64,000 bases of DNA from Haemophilus parainfluenzae ATCC 33392 (GTDB lineage: Bacteria > Pseudomonadota > Gammaproteobacteria > Enterobacterales > Pasteurellaceae). Below the pieces are notes generated by a model. It saw only the letters and a program-made list of their open reading frames with translations. It was not told where the DNA came from and searched no databases. Shown here in pieces: positions 27,620-38,211 of this stretch (its first letter is position 1; each line of letters begins with the position of its first letter). The stretch is taken from assembly GCF_031191205.1 (NCBI RefSeq), contig NZ_CP133470.1:441501-505500 (forward strand). Reading direction: 5' to 3'. Made by a program: the position numbers and the translations under genes.

Positions 27620-28447
27620 ATGGCAACCTATTTCGTCGGTGATTTACAAGGCTGTTATGATGAATTACAGCTTTTATTAGAACGGGTAGATTTCAATCCT
27701 ACGCAAGATAAACTCTATCTTGTGGGAGATCTTGTGGCGCGTGGAGATAAATCACTTGAATGTCTTCGTTTTGTAAAATCACTTGGCAATGCAGCACAAA
27801 CCGTACTCGGCAATCATGAATTACATTTAATTGCGACCGCACTGGGGATTAAAAAAGTAAAACCTCGTGATCTTGTCGATGCCATTTTTAATGCACCCGA
27901 TTTTGATGAACTGATTCATTGGTTACGTCATCAGCCGTTACTTGTCCATAATGATGAATTAAACTTCCTGATGGCGCATGCAGGCATTTCGCCTGATTGG
28001 GATTTGGAAACTGCGAAATCTTGTGCGGCTGAAGTTGAACAGATTTTACAGCACGGCGATTTTCATTATCTCATTGAAAATATGTATTCTGAACAGCCTG
28101 ATCGCTGGTCGCCAGATTTGCAGGGCTTAGATCGCTATCGTTATATTATTAACGCTTTTACCCGAATGCGTTTTTGTTATTTGGACCATCGCTTTGATTT
28201 TGCCTGTAAATCCCCTTTAAAAGATGCACCAGCGGAGCTCACGCCTTGGTTTAATTTAGATAATCCACTTTATAAACAAATTCCAATTGTCTTTGGGCAT
28301 TGGGCAAGTTTAGTGGATGAGCCCACTCCGCCAGGTATCTATGCCTTGGATACAGGATGTGTGTGGAATAATCGAATGACCCTATTGCGTTGGGAAGACA
28401 AACAGCTCTTCACGCAAAGCGCGGTCAAAAATTACAGTGATTTTTAA
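27620..28447 (+). CDS. apaH: Bis(5'-nucleosyl)-tetraphosphatase (symmetrical)
   Basis: A 275-residue metallophosphatase that splits Ap4A to two ADP and can decap Np4-capped RNA. The phosphoesterase motifs are all present: [10 protein letters not shown] (GDXXG), [26 protein letters not shown] and FGHWASL. The length agrees with E. coli ApaH. It is followed after nine bases by a hypothetical gene, with which it is probably co-transcribed. Confidence 0.97.
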   Translation: MATYFVGDLQGCYDELQLLLERVDFNPTQDKLYLVGDLVARGDKSLECLRFVKSLGNAAQTVLGNHELHLIATALGIKKVKPRDLVDAIFNAPDFDELIHWLRHQPLLVHNDELNFLMAHAGISPDWDLETAKSCAAEVEQILQHGDFHYLIENMYSEQPDRWSPDLQGLDRYRYIINAFTRMRFCYLDHRFDFACKSPLKDAPAELTPWFNLDNPLYKQIPIVFGHWASLVDEPTPPGIYALDTGCVWNNRMTLLRWEDKQLFTQSAVKNYSDF

Positions 28448-28456
28448 GGAAACACT

Positions 28457-29080
28457 ATGCTCTCGCTTACAGCTGAATCTTGCGAATTGTTCAATATTCC
28501 TTTCTATCAATTCGCCCAGATGAAGAAATTCTGCCCAGAAGATATTCCGGCAATTAAAGCAGATTACAAATTACATTGGGATAACTGGAAAGCGATTATT
28601 CAAGAAGTCTCAAAGCAGCTTGGCACACCTTTTGCGAAACCACATATTGAAAGCTGGACCAATGGCTGGCAAGTACGCGCGCATTTCTTCGCTTATTTTA
28701 AATATGAGTTCAACCAAAATTCTGCAGCAATCTTTTCTGTGCTATTAAATCGTCGCCGACTAAGAGTGTGTTTAGATTGGCATTGCTATCGTGCAGATCG
28801 CTCGCAAATTAATGTTCAGCAATATAATCAGTGGCTTGATCAATTTGATTTCAAACAATTTGCTGATTTTGATATTTGGCGAGAAGATGAAAGCGAATAT
28901 GATGATTTTCGCCAAGTGAAAAGTATTTCTGAAAAGGATCTGCTCTTACGTTCAGATGAAGATTTTTGGTGCATTGGAAAAAGCATTGAAAAAGCTGAAC
29001 TTCATCAAATCGATCCCGTTTCATTTATCACACAAACCATTCAACAATTACAACCGCTTTACGATCGCTGCCATCAATAA
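28457..29080 (+). CDS. Conserved hypothetical protein (HI_0552-type by position)
   Basis: A 207-residue soluble protein with no signal peptide or membrane segment. It is rich in aromatic residues and acidic groups: WTNGWQVRAHFFAYFKYEFNQ, RRRLRVCLDWHCYRADRS, and FDIWREDESEYDDFRQ. The ribosome-binding site AAGGA precedes the ATG, and it follows apaH by nine bases. I recall an uncharacterised Pasteurellaceae protein, HI_0552, at the same place next to apaH in H. influenzae. No function can be assigned from sequence alone. Confidence 0.75.
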   Translation: MLSLTAESCELFNIPFYQFAQMKKFCPEDIPAIKADYKLHWDNWKAIIQEVSKQLGTPFAKPHIESWTNGWQVRAHFFAYFKYEFNQNSAAIFSVLLNRRRLRVCLDWHCYRADRSQINVQQYNQWLDQFDFKQFADFDIWREDESEYDDFRQVKSISEKDLLLRSDEDFWCIGKSIEKAELHQIDPVSFITQTIQQLQPLYDRCHQ

Positions 29081-29180
29081 AGTGCGGTCATTTCCATTAA
29101 ATTTTTTCGTCTTGTTTATTTGTTATGCTATCATTACATTAGTTTAACATTTTTAACAATTTTGCTTTTAGGAGTACTTT

Positions 29181-30515
29181 ATGAAAAACGTCGTGATCGT
29201 TGGCGGGGGCGCCGGCGGCATAGAGTTAGCGACATTTTTAGGCGACAAATTAGGTCGCAAAAAACAAGCTAAAGTGACGCTTGTGGATCGCAATGCAACC
29301 CATTTATGGAAACCATTATTACATGAAATTGCCACAGGTGTAATGGATGATGGCACAGATTCTCTGAGCTATCGTGCACACGGGAAAAACCACCATTTTA
29401 GCTTTGAACAAGGTTCGATCACGCGCATCAATCGTGAGCAAAAATATGTTGAACTTGCCCCTGTCTATGGGCAAGAAGGTGATATGCTCGTGGTTGCGCG
29501 TCGTATTCCTTATGATTACTTAGTAATTGCGATTGGCAGTAAATCGAACGATTTCAATACAAAAGGTGTCGCTGATAACTGCATTTTCTTAGACAGTTCT
29601 GATCAAGCACTTCGCTTCCAACAAAGAATGTTGGAATTATTCCTTAAATTCTCTGAAAACCGCGCGTTAGATGATATCGGAGAAGAAGAATTTAAACAGA
29701 AGTTAGTGGATGAAAACAAAGTCAATATTGCGATTGTTGGCGGAGGTGCTACTGGCGTGGAATTAACTGCTGAGCTTTATCATGCGACTGAAGACTTGTC
29801 TTCTTACGGTTACGGTAAAATTGATAATTCCTGCTTACAAGTCACTTTAGTTGAAGCGGGTCCTCGATTACTGCCTGCTCTACCCGAAAATTTATCTGCA
29901 GCGGTATTAGATGAATTGCAAGAAATGGGGGCTAACGTGAAATTAAATACGATGATCACAGAAGCCCAGCCAAACACGCTTATCACCAAAGATGGCGAAG
30001 AAATCAAAGCTGATCTGATTGTTTGGGCGGCGGGTGTTCGCACCTCAACGGTGACACAGCAATTCGATGGATTAGAGCTTAATCGCATCAATCAATTAGT
30101 GGTAAAAGATACCCTTCAAACTACGGTGGATGACAGTATTTTCGCGATTGGTGACTGTGCAGCATTAATGCAACCAAACGGTAAATTAGTTCCGCCAAGA
30201 GCGCAAGCTGCACATCAAATGGCAAAAGCTTGTGCGAAAAATATCTTTGCACTTTTTGAGCAAAAACCATTAAAAGCATTCAAATACAACGATAAAGGAA
30301 CCTTGGTATCTCTTTCAAGCTTTACCGCATTGGGTAGCATTTCAAATAAATTTGGGAAAAACCCACTAACTGTTCAAGGTAAATTTGCGCAGTTTGCGTA
30401 TGTGTCTTTATATCGTATGCATCAACATGCTTTGCATGGATGTATTAAGATTGGCTTAATTATTTTAGTGGATAAACTTAACCACTATTTAAAACCAAGA
30501 TTGAAATTACATTAA
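29181..30515 (+). CDS. ndh: Type II NADH:quinone oxidoreductase
   Basis: A 444-residue FAD enzyme at the inner face of the membrane that passes electrons from NADH to quinone without pumping. The FAD motif VIVGGGAGGIELATFLGDKLG is at the N-terminus and the NADH-binding motif IAIVGGGATGVELTAEL lies near residue 185. The FAD-contact motif FAIGDCAAL and PPRAQAAHQMA are typical of Ndh. The C-terminus is amphipathic and basic (KLNHYLKPRLKLH), for membrane binding. An uptake-signal pair terminates it. Confidence 0.95.
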   Translation: MKNVVIVGGGAGGIELATFLGDKLGRKKQAKVTLVDRNATHLWKPLLHEIATGVMDDGTDSLSYRAHGKNHHFSFEQGSITRINREQKYVELAPVYGQEGDMLVVARRIPYDYLVIAIGSKSNDFNTKGVADNCIFLDSSDQALRFQQRMLELFLKFSENRALDDIGEEEFKQKLVDENKVNIAIVGGGATGVELTAELYHATEDLSSYGYGKIDNSCLQVTLVEAGPRLLPALPENLSAAVLDELQEMGANVKLNTMITEAQPNTLITKDGEEIKADLIVWAAGVRTSTVTQQFDGLELNRINQLVVKDTLQTTVDDSIFAIGDCAALMQPNGKLVPPRAQAAHQMAKACAKNIFALFEQKPLKAFKYNDKGTLVSLSSFTALGSISNKFGKNPLTVQGKFAQFAYVSLYRMHQHALHGCIKIGLIILVDKLNHYLKPRLKLH

Positions 30516-30519
30516 TGCA

Positions 30520-30556
30520 AAAAGTGCGGTCAAATCAAATTTAACCGCACTTTTTT
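30520..30556. terminator. Inverted uptake-signal pair between ndh and folD
   Basis: AAAAGTGCGGT (30520-30530) pairs with ACCGCACTTTT (30544-30554) around a 13-base spacer, between convergent genes. Confidence 0.78.
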
Positions 30557-30562
30557 CATTTC

Positions 30563-31420
30563 TTAAACTAATTGATTGTTATGCTCATAGGCATAAAGTG
30601 TATTAAACATCAGCATGGCAACCGTCATTGGCCCTACTCCACCCGGTACTGGTGTAATATAAGCTGCTTTTTGTATCGCTACATCATATTCCACATCGCC
30701 CACTAATTTGCCATTGATACGGTTAATCCCCACATCAATGACTGTTGCCCCTTCTTTAATCCAATCGCCCGGAATAAAACGAGGTTTACCCACAGCTACC
30801 ACTAAAACATCCGCCTGACGAATATGATGTTCTAAATCTTTGGTGAAACGGTGAGTCACCGTAACCGTTGCACCAGCCAACAATAATTCGAGTGACATCG
30901 GGCGCCCTACAATATTAGATGCACCAACGATCACTGCATGTTTACCATGTAAATCAATACCTGTGGTTTCCAATAATTTCATTACGCCATAAGGGGTGCA
31001 AGCGCGTAAGGTTGGAATACGCTGACATAAACGCCCAACATTATAAGGATGAAAACCATCCACGTCTTTTTCAGGACTAATTCGCTCAATAACTAATGAA
31101 CTATTAATCTGCTCTGGTAATGGAAGCTGAACCAAAATACCATCAATGGTTTCATCAGCATTTAAAATATCAATCAGTTGAAGTAATTCAGCCTCCGTGG
31201 TTGTTTCAGGCAAATCATAGGATCTTGATATCATCCCAATCTCTTCACAACTTTTACGTTTACTGCCCACATAAACTTGAGAAGCTGGATCTGCCCCCAC
31301 CAAAATTACTGCGAGCCCGGGTGCTCGTTTGCCTTGAGCACGATAATATACGATTTTACTGGCAACATCTGATTTAATTTTTTTTGATAGTTCAGTACCT
31401 GAAATAATTTGAGCAGTCAT
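30563..31420 (-). CDS. folD: Bifunctional methylenetetrahydrofolate dehydrogenase/cyclohydrolase
   Basis: A 285-residue enzyme of one-carbon metabolism (5,10-methylene-THF to 10-formyl-THF). It shows the catalytic Lys in [27 protein letters not shown], the [16 protein letters not shown] motif, [17 protein letters not shown] for NADP, and the C-terminal [14 protein letters not shown]. The start is the ATG at 31420. An in-frame TTG at 31435 overlaps the ribosome-binding site (TTGAGG) and is unlikely. Confidence 0.97.
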   Translation of the reverse strand: MTAQIISGTELSKKIKSDVASKIVYYRAQGKRAPGLAVILVGADPASQVYVGSKRKSCEEIGMISRSYDLPETTTEAELLQLIDILNADETIDGILVQLPLPEQINSSLVIERISPEKDVDGFHPYNVGRLCQRIPTLRACTPYGVMKLLETTGIDLHGKHAVIVGASNIVGRPMSLELLLAGATVTVTHRFTKDLEHHIRQADVLVVAVGKPRFIPGDWIKEGATVIDVGINRINGKLVGDVEYDVAIQKAAYITPVPGGVGPMTVAMLMFNTLYAYEHNNQLV

Positions 31421-31557
31421 GCGTTTTTTCCTCAAGATGGCATTAAGTAAACGTTTGCTATTTTAACTGACAATGTCTTATATTACAAAGACAACAAAAG
31501 TGCGGTTGAAAAACTGGAATAATTTTGAGCAATTGAAAGAGGAATCTAAAAAATTAA

Positions 31558-31585
31558 TTGACTGAAAAGAAAAGCTCACTATAAT
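31558..31585 (+). promoter_or_regulatory. Promoter of the tRNA-Pro/tRNA-Arg unit
   Basis: TTGACT (31558-31563), 16 bases, and a perfect TATAAT (31580-31585) end 13 bases before the first tRNA. Confidence 0.85.
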
Positions 31586-31598
31586 TGTGCTCAATCGT

Positions 31599-31675
31599 CG
31601 GCGAGTAGCGCAGCTTGGTAGCGCAACTGGTTTGGGACCAGTGGGTCGTAGGTTCAAATCCTATCTCGCCGACCA
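31599..31675 (+). tRNA. tRNA-Pro (anticodon UGG)
   Basis: A 77-base cloverleaf. The acceptor stem CGGCGAG pairs with CTCGCCG and is followed by encoded ACCA. The anticodon stem ACTGG/CCAGT encloses TTTGGGA, giving anticodon TGG at 31633-31635. The T loop GTTCAAATC is normal. Confidence 0.97.
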
Positions 31676-31727
31676 CTTCTTTTATATTTCCCTCGAAATT
31701 CCATACAAAAGATGTAACCCTTAAAAT

Positions 31728-31804
<77 letters not shown>

Positions 31805-31960
31805 TTACTCATTTTAGTCTGTCATTATTTTTCTAATTGCTTTTATAGCGAAAATAATCAATTCAACACATATTTTGTACAAAAAAATTAGCGTAAATTC
31901 TAGATCTCAAAATGATTAGTTTAAAAGACAGTTTTAAATTCAGAAAAGAAAACATTTGAA

Positions 31961-32050
31961 TGGCGGTGAGAGGGGGATTCGAACCCCCGATGCACTTTCG
32001 CACATACACGCTTTCCAGGCGTGCTCCTTCAACCACTCGGACATCTCACC
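31961..32050 (-). tRNA. tRNA-Ser (anticodon GGA)
   Basis: A 90-base minus-strand tRNA with a long variable arm, as expected for serine. The acceptor stem GGTGAGA pairs with TCTCACC, followed by G and encoded CCA. The anticodon loop CTGGAAA gives GGA (complement of 32014-32016). Confidence 0.96.
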
Positions 32051-32175
32051 GTTTTGAAGTGCGTGAAATATAAAGATTTATCCAAGATTAGTCAAGTTTT
32101 TTGAGCTAGAACATAAAAAATCCTTTTCCTTTTAGCTAAAATATAAACTTATCTCTTTTCTATCGTCGTATTTTT

Positions 32176-33918
32176 ATGCAAATCAAATCACTCTTTTCTA
32201 AAAATGTGTTTTTGGCCGTAAAACCATTTAGCGCATTGAAAGAATCTTTCCGTGAAGGTTACGGAAAACAAAAATTGATTAAAGATGTTATCGCGGGTCT
32301 CACCGTGGGCGTCATTGCGATTCCACTTTCGATGGCTTTAGCCATTGCTAGCGGTGTGCCACCACAACACGGTCTTTATACCGCTATCGTAGCGGGGATC
32401 GTAATTGCGTTAACCGGTGGATCGCGTTTTAATATTTCAGGTCCAACCGCCGCATTTGTCGTGATTTTATATCCCGTCACCCAACAATTTGGGCTCAGCG
32501 GGTTACTTATGGCAACGCTACTTTCGGGAATTATTTTAGTCATCATGGCGTTGTCTCGATTGGGACGACTAATTGAGTACATTCCTCTCCCCGTTACACT
32601 TGGCTTTACCTGCGGGATTGGGATCACCATCGGCACCTTGCAAATCAAAGATTTTTTAGGTTTAGACATTGCCCAGATGCCACCTCACTATATTGAAAAA
32701 GTGCAAGCTATTTTGACCGCACTTCCGACGATTAACTGGGCAGACACTGCGGTTGGCGTGATCACCTTATTTGTACTAACCCAATGGCATAAACTTCGTT
32801 TACCCGTGCCGGGCCATTTACCTGCGGTCATTATTGGGACACTCATGGCATTAGCCTTAGGACAATTTGGCTTCTCGGTTGAAACCATTGGTACAGCATT
32901 CCAATATACCTTATCTGACGGTACAACAGGACATGGTATCCCTAATGTCTTGCCTGAATTTGCCTTACCTTGGAATATTCCTAATGCACAAGGTGAAGTT
33001 ATCAATTGGAATTTTGATCGCATACAAGATATCTTGCCTGCCGCCTTTTCAATGGCTGTATTAGGCGCGATTGAATCGCTACTTTGTGCGGTCATCTTAG
33101 ATAATATGACGGATACCAAACATCATTCCAATAATGAATTACTCGCCCAAGGTTTAGGTAATATTATTTCACCATTCTTAGGCGGCATTACGGCAACTGC
33201 AGCAATTGCACGTTCTGCAGCCAACGTTAAATCTGGAGCAGTATCGCCAATAGCCAGCGTCATTCATGCACTCTTGGTTTTATTCTCGCTATTATTCTTT
33301 GCGAATGCCCTGTCTTATTTGCCACTCTCTTCTATGGCTGCATTGCTATTAATGGTAGCTTGGCATATGGCAAATGTACCTGAAATTATTCGTTTGGCGC
33401 GTCGCTCCACAAAAAACGAAATTGCTGTGTTGTTCACTTGCTTAATTCTCACTGTGTTATTTGATATGGTAATTGCCATCTCTGTCGGCGTATTATTAGC
33501 GAGTCTCTTATTTATCCGCACCATTGCAGAAATGACAAAAGCGATTGAACAACCTGCACCAGAAGATTTAAATGATGTATTAGCTTATCGTATCAGCGGT
33601 CCACTATTCTTTGCTGCGGCGGATAAACTCTTTGCGGATTTGCATGATAAAACCGTCCATACGGATCACGAGATCAAACATATCGTGTTGCAATGCGATG
33701 CCGTGACTGTGCTGGATACCGGCGGTATTCATGCACTCACCCATTTTGTACAGCATATGTTGCCACATCAACAAATCTACTTGTGCAATATGCAATTCCA
33801 ACCACTCAGAATGTTAGTAAAATCTAACTCTGTGCCTGAATTGCAAAAAATTAACTATGGTACAGATTTACAAGATGTGTTTAACAAAATTCGTGAGTTT
33901 GAACAAGCAAATCCATAA
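32176..33918 (+). CDS. dauA: SulP-family anion/C4-dicarboxylate transporter, DauA (YchM)-like
   Basis: A 580-residue SLC26/SulP transporter. The membrane domain (about residues 40-450) includes the SulP signature region [24 protein letters not shown] with [33 protein letters not shown] cytoplasmic STAS domain follows (about 470-575), with [21 protein letters not shown]. coli DauA carries succinate and other C4-dicarboxylates under aerobic, mildly acidic conditions. The substrate here is inferred from similarity, and another anion such as sulfate or bicarbonate is possible. It is monocistronic. Confidence 0.82.
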   Translation: MQIKSLFSKNVFLAVKPFSALKESFREGYGKQKLIKDVIAGLTVGVIAIPLSMALAIASGVPPQHGLYTAIVAGIVIALTGGSRFNISGPTAAFVVILYPVTQQFGLSGLLMATLLSGIILVIMALSRLGRLIEYIPLPVTLGFTCGIGITIGTLQIKDFLGLDIAQMPPHYIEKVQAILTALPTINWADTAVGVITLFVLTQWHKLRLPVPGHLPAVIIGTLMALALGQFGFSVETIGTAFQYTLSDGTTGHGIPNVLPEFALPWNIPNAQGEVINWNFDRIQDILPAAFSMAVLGAIESLLCAVILDNMTDTKHHSNNELLAQGLGNIISPFLGGITATAAIARSAANVKSGAVSPIASVIHALLVLFSLLFFANALSYLPLSSMAALLLMVAWHMANVPEIIRLARRSTKNEIAVLFTCLILTVLFDMVIAISVGVLLASLLFIRTIAEMTKAIEQPAPEDLNDVLAYRISGPLFFAAADKLFADLHDKTVHTDHEIKHIVLQCDAVTVLDTGGIHALTHFVQHMLPHQQIYLCNMQFQPLRMLVKSNSVPELQKINYGTDLQDVFNKIREFEQANP

Positions 33919-33924
33919 AACACT

Positions 33925-33955
33925 AAAAAGCGTGCTAAAATAAGCACGCTTTTTT
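33925..33955 (+). terminator. Terminator of the SulP transporter gene
   Basis: AAAAAGCGTGCT (33925-33936) pairs with AGCACGCTTTTT (33943-33954) around AAAATA. Confidence 0.9.
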
Positions 33956-33979
33956 ATCAATAAAATAAAGGAATTCAGA

Positions 33980-34696
33980 ATGCGTCCAAATAATCGTGAA
34001 AATCATCAGCCTCGTCCAATTAAAATCACCCGTAATTACACGAAACATGCTGAAGGCTCAGTATTAGTGGAATTTGGTGATACTAAAGTTTTATGTACGG
34101 CGAGTGTTGATGAAAGCGTACCGCGTTTCTTAAAAGGACAAAATCAAGGTTGGGTGACAGCAGAATATGGCATGTTACCTCGCTCTACACATAGCCGTAT
34201 GCAACGTGAAGCAGCAAAAGGCAAACAAGGTGGACGCACCATGGAAATTCAACGTTTAATCGCGCGTTCACTACGTGCTATGGTTGACTTAGAAGCCCTT
34301 GGCGAACGCTCTATTACCTTAGACTGCGACGTGATTCAAGCGGATGGTGGCACGAGAACTGCGTCTATCACTGGTGCTGCAGTGGCACTATGTGATGCTA
34401 TCAACGGTTTAATCGCGAACGGCACATTAAAAACCAATCCAATCAAAGGTCTGGTTGCGGCGATTTCGGTTGGAATTGTTGAAGGTGAAGCCGTGTGTGA
34501 TTTGGAATATGTGGAAGATTCAGCCGCTGAAACAGACATGAACGTTGTGATGATGGAAGATGGCCGCATGATCGAAGTGCAAGGCACTGCAGAAGGTGAA
34601 CCGTTCAGCCACGAAGAATTACTTACCTTATTAGGCTTAGCCAAACAAGGCTGCGAACAAATCTTCGCTGCACAACGTGAAGCATTAGGTTTATAG
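33980..34696 (+). CDS. rph: Ribonuclease PH
   Basis: A 238-residue phosphorolytic 3' exoribonuclease that trims tRNA precursors. Family segments are [69 protein letters not shown], and [19 protein letters not shown]. It is followed after nine bases by pyrE, the usual rph-pyrE operon. Confidence 0.98.
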   Translation: MRPNNRENHQPRPIKITRNYTKHAEGSVLVEFGDTKVLCTASVDESVPRFLKGQNQGWVTAEYGMLPRSTHSRMQREAAKGKQGGRTMEIQRLIARSLRAMVDLEALGERSITLDCDVIQADGGTRTASITGAAVALCDAINGLIANGTLKTNPIKGLVAAISVGIVEGEAVCDLEYVEDSAAETDMNVVMMEDGRMIEVQGTAEGEPFSHEELLTLLGLAKQGCEQIFAAQREALGL

Positions 34697-34705
34697 GAAC
34701 AAAAA

Positions 34706-35347
34706 ATGGAAAGCTACAAAATCGAATTTATTAAATTCGCCTTGAGCCGAAACGTGCTTAAATTTGGTGAGTTTGCACTAAAATCAGGTCGAAAAAGTCC
34801 TTACTTTTTTAATGCAGGATTATTCAGCACTGGCGCAGATCTTGCTCGCTTAGGTGAATTCTATGCGAAGGCAATTCAGTCAAGTGCGGTCGATTTTGAT
34901 GTTATTTTTGGACCTGCCTACAAAGGCATTCCAATTGCGACGAGCGTTTCCATTGCACTATTCAATCAATTTAACCGTGATACGCCTGTTTGCTTTAACC
35001 GCAAAGAAGCCAAAGATCACGGTGAAGGCGGTAATTTGATCGGCAGCCCATTAACCGGCAATGTGTTATTAGTTGATGATGTCATCACTGCTGGCACGGC
35101 TATTCGTGAATCCATGGCACTTCTTGAAGCCAATCACGCGAAATTAGCCGCTGTCTTTATTGCATTAAATCGTCAGGAAAAAGGCAAAGAGGAACTTTCT
35201 GCCATCCAAGAAGTAGAACGCGACTATCAGTGCCAAGTGCTTTCCATTATTGATTTGGATGATTTAATGCAATTCATTGAAAAAGAACCCGATTATCAGC
35301 AATATTTACCTGCGATGCGGGCTTATCGTGAAAGTTATGGTGTGTAA
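34706..35347 (+). CDS. pyrE: Orotate phosphoribosyltransferase
   Basis: A 213-residue enzyme of pyrimidine synthesis converting orotate and PRPP to OMP. The PRPP-binding motif is [16 protein letters not shown] (about 119-134). [13 protein letters not shown] near the N-terminus and [15 protein letters not shown] are typical. An uptake signal is read in frame as SAVDF near 34880. In E. coli pyrE is controlled by attenuation from rph. I did not see a clear attenuator in the nine-base gap here. Confidence 0.97.
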   Translation: MESYKIEFIKFALSRNVLKFGEFALKSGRKSPYFFNAGLFSTGADLARLGEFYAKAIQSSAVDFDVIFGPAYKGIPIATSVSIALFNQFNRDTPVCFNRKEAKDHGEGGNLIGSPLTGNVLLVDDVITAGTAIRESMALLEANHAKLAAVFIALNRQEKGKEELSAIQEVERDYQCQVLSIIDLDDLMQFIEKEPDYQQYLPAMRAYRESYGV

Positions 35348-35388
35348 TTCATCACTTGAAAAATAAGAATAAAGCCATATTAATGTAA

Positions 35389-35416
35389 GGGCAGACATTT
35401 GCGTCTGCCCATTATT
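35389..35416 (+). terminator. Probable terminator of rph-pyrE
   Basis: GGGCAGAC (35389-35396) pairs with GTCTGCCC (35403-35410) around ATTTGC, followed by a modest AT-rich tail. Confidence 0.7.
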
Positions 35417-35453
35417 GTCAAAAGACCTTTTGACCGCACTTTAGGGGAAGAGA

Positions 35454-36320
35454 ATGTATTTTTTTGGAAAGATTATCGGCGTTTTTCTCGGTTTTAAATG
35501 GGGGGGCTTTTTCGGCGCCATCGCTGGACTGATTTTAGGCTCTATCGCAGATAAAAAACTTTATGAGCTTGGTTCAGTTAACTCTAGCTTTTTTAAGAAA
35601 AAAACGACTCGACAAGCGCTCTTTATGCAAACTACTTTTGCGGTACTTGGACATTTAAGTAAATCCAAAGGTCGTGTGACAGAAGAAGATATTCAATTGG
35701 CAAATCAGTTGATGAATCAGATGCAATTAGATGAGAGCCATCGCAAACTCGCTCAAGAGGCCTTTCGTCGCGGTAAAGAAGCCGATTTCCCTTTACGCCA
35801 GGTGATTCGCGAATTCCGTATTGGATGTGGACAACGTGCTGACTTGCTGAGAATGTTTTTACACGTGCAAGTGCAGGCTGCCTTTGCTGATTCTCAATTA
35901 CATGAGTCAGAAAAAGAAGTGCTTTATGTGGTAGCCGAAGAACTCGGTCTTTCCCGTATGCAGTTTGAGCAAATGCTGGCAATGGAAATTGCGGCTCGCC
36001 AATTTACCCAAGGTGGCTTCTATCGCCAATACCAACAAGGTGGTTATCAACAGCAAGGTGGCTACCAATACCAACAACAGGGCGGATACCAACAATCTTC
36101 AGGCCCAACATTAAGTGATGCTTATAAAGTATTGGGCGTAAGTGAAAGCGATGATCGCAATGCCGTAAAACGTGCATATCGTCGTTTAATGAATGAACAT
36201 CACCCAGATAAATTAGTTGCGAAAGGCTTACCGCCAGAAATGATGGAAATGGCTAAAGAAAAAGCTCAACAAATCCAAGCCGCTTACGATTTAATTTGTA
36301 AAGAGAAAGGCTGGAAATAG
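35454..36320 (+). CDS. djlA: Membrane-anchored co-chaperone DjlA
   Basis: A 288-residue inner-membrane J-domain protein that stimulates DnaK. A single N-terminal glycine-rich hydrophobic segment ([26 protein letters not shown]) is followed by a TerB-like domain (about 50-175). A low-complexity linker rich in Q, G and Y follows (about 183-218, with repeated QQGGYQ), then the C-terminal J domain with the HPD motif in [12 protein letters not shown]. The imperfect repeats of the linker could vary in length between strains. The stop codon overlaps the dusC start by one base. Confidence 0.95.
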   Translation: MYFFGKIIGVFLGFKWGGFFGAIAGLILGSIADKKLYELGSVNSSFFKKKTTRQALFMQTTFAVLGHLSKSKGRVTEEDIQLANQLMNQMQLDESHRKLAQEAFRRGKEADFPLRQVIREFRIGCGQRADLLRMFLHVQVQAAFADSQLHESEKEVLYVVAEELGLSRMQFEQMLAMEIAARQFTQGGFYRQYQQGGYQQQGGYQYQQQGGYQQSSGPTLSDAYKVLGVSESDDRNAVKRAYRRLMNEHHPDKLVAKGLPPEMMEMAKEKAQQIQAAYDLICKEKGWK

Positions 36321-37243
36321 TGCGTGTTATCCTCGCCCCCATGCAAGGAGTGCTTGATCCTTTCGTTCGCCAGCTTTTAACCGAAGTGAATGAATATGAT
36401 CTCTGCATCACCGAGTTTGTTCGCGTGGTGGATCAACTCTTACCCGAAAAAGTCTTTTATCGTCTTTGCCCTGAACTCAAAAATCAGGGCTTTACCCCTT
36501 CTAAAACACCTGTTCGTGTCCAACTTTTAGGTCAACATCCAAACTGTCTTGCTGAAAATGCTAATCGCGCCATTGAGCTTGGCTCACATGGTATTGATTT
36601 AAATTGTGGCTGTCCATCCAAAACCGTTAATGGGAGCAACGGAGGAGCAGCACTTCTCAAACAACCTGAATTAATTTATCAAGCGACTCTAGCCTTGCGA
36701 CAAACCGTACCTAGTCATTTACCTGTCAGTGTGAAAGTAAGATTAGGTTGGGATTGTACTTCTCAAGCGTTTGAAATTGCTGATGCCGTACAACAAGGTG
36801 GCGCCACTGAAATCACTATTCACGGTCGAACTAAAGCCGATGGCTATCGTGCCGATCGCATCAATTGGGAAAAAATCGGTGAAGTGAGATCTCGCTTGAC
36901 GATCCCAGTGATTGCTAATGGTGAAATTTGGCGTTGGGAAGATGGTCAAGCATGTTTGAAAGCGACAGGTTGCGAAGATCTAATGGTCGGGCGTGGTGCA
37001 TTAAATATCCCAAACTTAAGCCTTGTACTCAAACAAAATTGCGAAAAAATGCCTTGGGTGGATATTCAAAAAATCTTGCAAAAATATGCGGAAATGGAAA
37101 ATTTCCATGATTCCGGTTTTTATCATGTTGCCCGGATCAAACAATGGCTACGCTATCTTAATAAAGAATATCCTGAAGCAGATATCGTTTTTGAACGAAT
37201 TAAAACCAGCAAAACTGCAGAAGATCTTAGAGAAAGACTCTAG
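36320..37243 (+). CDS. dusC: tRNA-dihydrouridine(16) synthase DusC
   Basis: A 307-residue FMN enzyme reducing uridine 16 in tRNA. The N-terminus [38 protein letters not shown] and catalytic Cys in [17 protein letters not shown] match DusC from memory rather than DusA or Dus[11 protein letters not shown] and ANGEIW also fit. The start is GTG at 36320, sharing one base with the djlA stop (TAGTG), so translation is coupled. Confidence 0.93.
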   Translation: MRVILAPMQGVLDPFVRQLLTEVNEYDLCITEFVRVVDQLLPEKVFYRLCPELKNQGFTPSKTPVRVQLLGQHPNCLAENANRAIELGSHGIDLNCGCPSKTVNGSNGGAALLKQPELIYQATLALRQTVPSHLPVSVKVRLGWDCTSQAFEIADAVQQGGATEITIHGRTKADGYRADRINWEKIGEVRSRLTIPVIANGEIWRWEDGQACLKATGCEDLMVGRGALNIPNLSLVLKQNCEKMPWVDIQKILQKYAEMENFHDSGFYHVARIKQWLRYLNKEYPEADIVFERIKTSKTAEDLRERL

Positions 37244-37247
37244 CAGA

Positions 37248-37285
37248 GCTAAAAAAGTGCGGTCAAAATAGACGGCTTTTTTAGC
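37248..37285 (+). terminator. Terminator after dusC containing a decayed uptake signal
   Basis: GCTAAAAAAG (37248-37257) pairs with CTTTTTTAGC (37276-37285). The inner part holds AAAGTGCGGTC opposite GACGGC, so only half of an uptake-signal pair is intact. Confidence 0.7.
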
Positions 37286-37328
37286 ATTACCCCCACTCGT
37301 ACGATGAGTGCTTACACTCAAACAAAAC

Positions 37329-37342
37329 TTGACCAAAATCAA
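37329..37342 (+). promoter_or_regulatory. Candidate FNR box before the carbonic anhydrase gene
   Basis: TTGACCAAAATCAA matches the FNR consensus TTGAT-N4-ATCAA at 9 of 10 defined positions. It is about 65 bases before the start codon. Confidence 0.5.
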
Positions 37343-37406
37343 AAAGCTATCATACAGAATCAGTAGAATCGATGAGGCATATACCACAAAAAAGGAGAGG
37401 TGCCTT

Positions 37407-38159
37407 ATGAAGACTCGTCTATTGCTTTCTAGCTTACTTATCGCATTAAGCGCATCATCATTTGCCCAAACGCATAAAGCGCATTGGTCTTATAATGGAA
37501 AAGAAAGCCCTGAACATTGGGGTGATTTGCTCACCGAATATCAAACCTGTAAGCTAGGGAAAGTTCAGTCGCCTGTTAATCTGGAAGCAGATAACGGCAT
37601 GAAAGTGGCAAATAAACCACTTAAGATGAATTACTTCCCTGCGGAGTATCAAGTAGAAAACAATGGACATACCGTGCAAGTTAGCGTTGCACAAGAAAAT
37701 GCACCATTTATTACGCTCAACAACAAACCATTTTATTTAAAACAATTTCACTTTCACACACCAAGTGAACATACTTTTAAACGCCAACATTATCCTTTAG
37801 AGATTCATTTTGTTCATCAAAGTGAAGATAAAGCATTAGCGGTTGTTGCCGTAATGGTAAATGAAGGTGAAGCGAATCCAGCATTAGCACCAGTCGTTGA
37901 AAAAAAACTCACCGTTGGACAAAAAGAAAAATTGGCTCAACAGATTGATATTAAAGCGCTAATGCCAAAAGAGATGGCACGCTTCCGCTTAAATGGATCG
38001 CTCACCACTCCACCTTGTAGTGAAAACGTGGCTTGGACCATTTTTAAAGCACCAATTCAAGCAAGCAAAGCACAGATTGCTGCGATAGAAGAAATGGAAG
38101 GGAAAAACAACCGCCCAACGCAACCATTAAATCAACGTGATGTGGAAGTTGAACAATAA
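37407..38159 (+). CDS. Periplasmic alpha-type carbonic anhydrase
   Basis: A 250-residue zinc enzyme converting CO2 and bicarbonate. A signal peptide (MKTRLLLSSLLIALSASSFA) directs it to the periplasm. The zinc ligands are expected in FHFHTPSEH and LEIHFVH, and the proton-relay and substrate regions KVQSPVNL and LTTPPCSENV are typical of alpha-class enzymes. The cysteines in YQTCKLG and PPCSE probably form the conserved disulfide. The ATG at 37407 follows AAGGAGAGG; upstream in-frame starts would spoil the signal peptide. This could matter for growth in low CO2. An FNR-like box lies upstream. Confidence 0.92.
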   Translation: MKTRLLLSSLLIALSASSFAQTHKAHWSYNGKESPEHWGDLLTEYQTCKLGKVQSPVNLEADNGMKVANKPLKMNYFPAEYQVENNGHTVQVSVAQENAPFITLNNKPFYLKQFHFHTPSEHTFKRQHYPLEIHFVHQSEDKALAVVAVMVNEGEANPALAPVVEKKLTVGQKEKLAQQIDIKALMPKEMARFRLNGSLTTPPCSENVAWTIFKAPIQASKAQIAAIEEMEGKNNRPTQPLNQRDVEVEQ

Positions 38160-38162
38160 ATA

Positions 38163-38194
38163 AAAAATGCGTGGATAATCTCCACGCATTTTTT
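38163..38194. terminator. Bidirectional terminator between carbonic anhydrase and dapF
   Basis: AAAAATGCGTGGA (38163-38175) pairs with TCCACGCATTTTT (38181-38193) around TAATC. Confidence 0.9.
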
Positions 38195-38211
38195 ATTCAG
38201 ATTAGAAAAGA

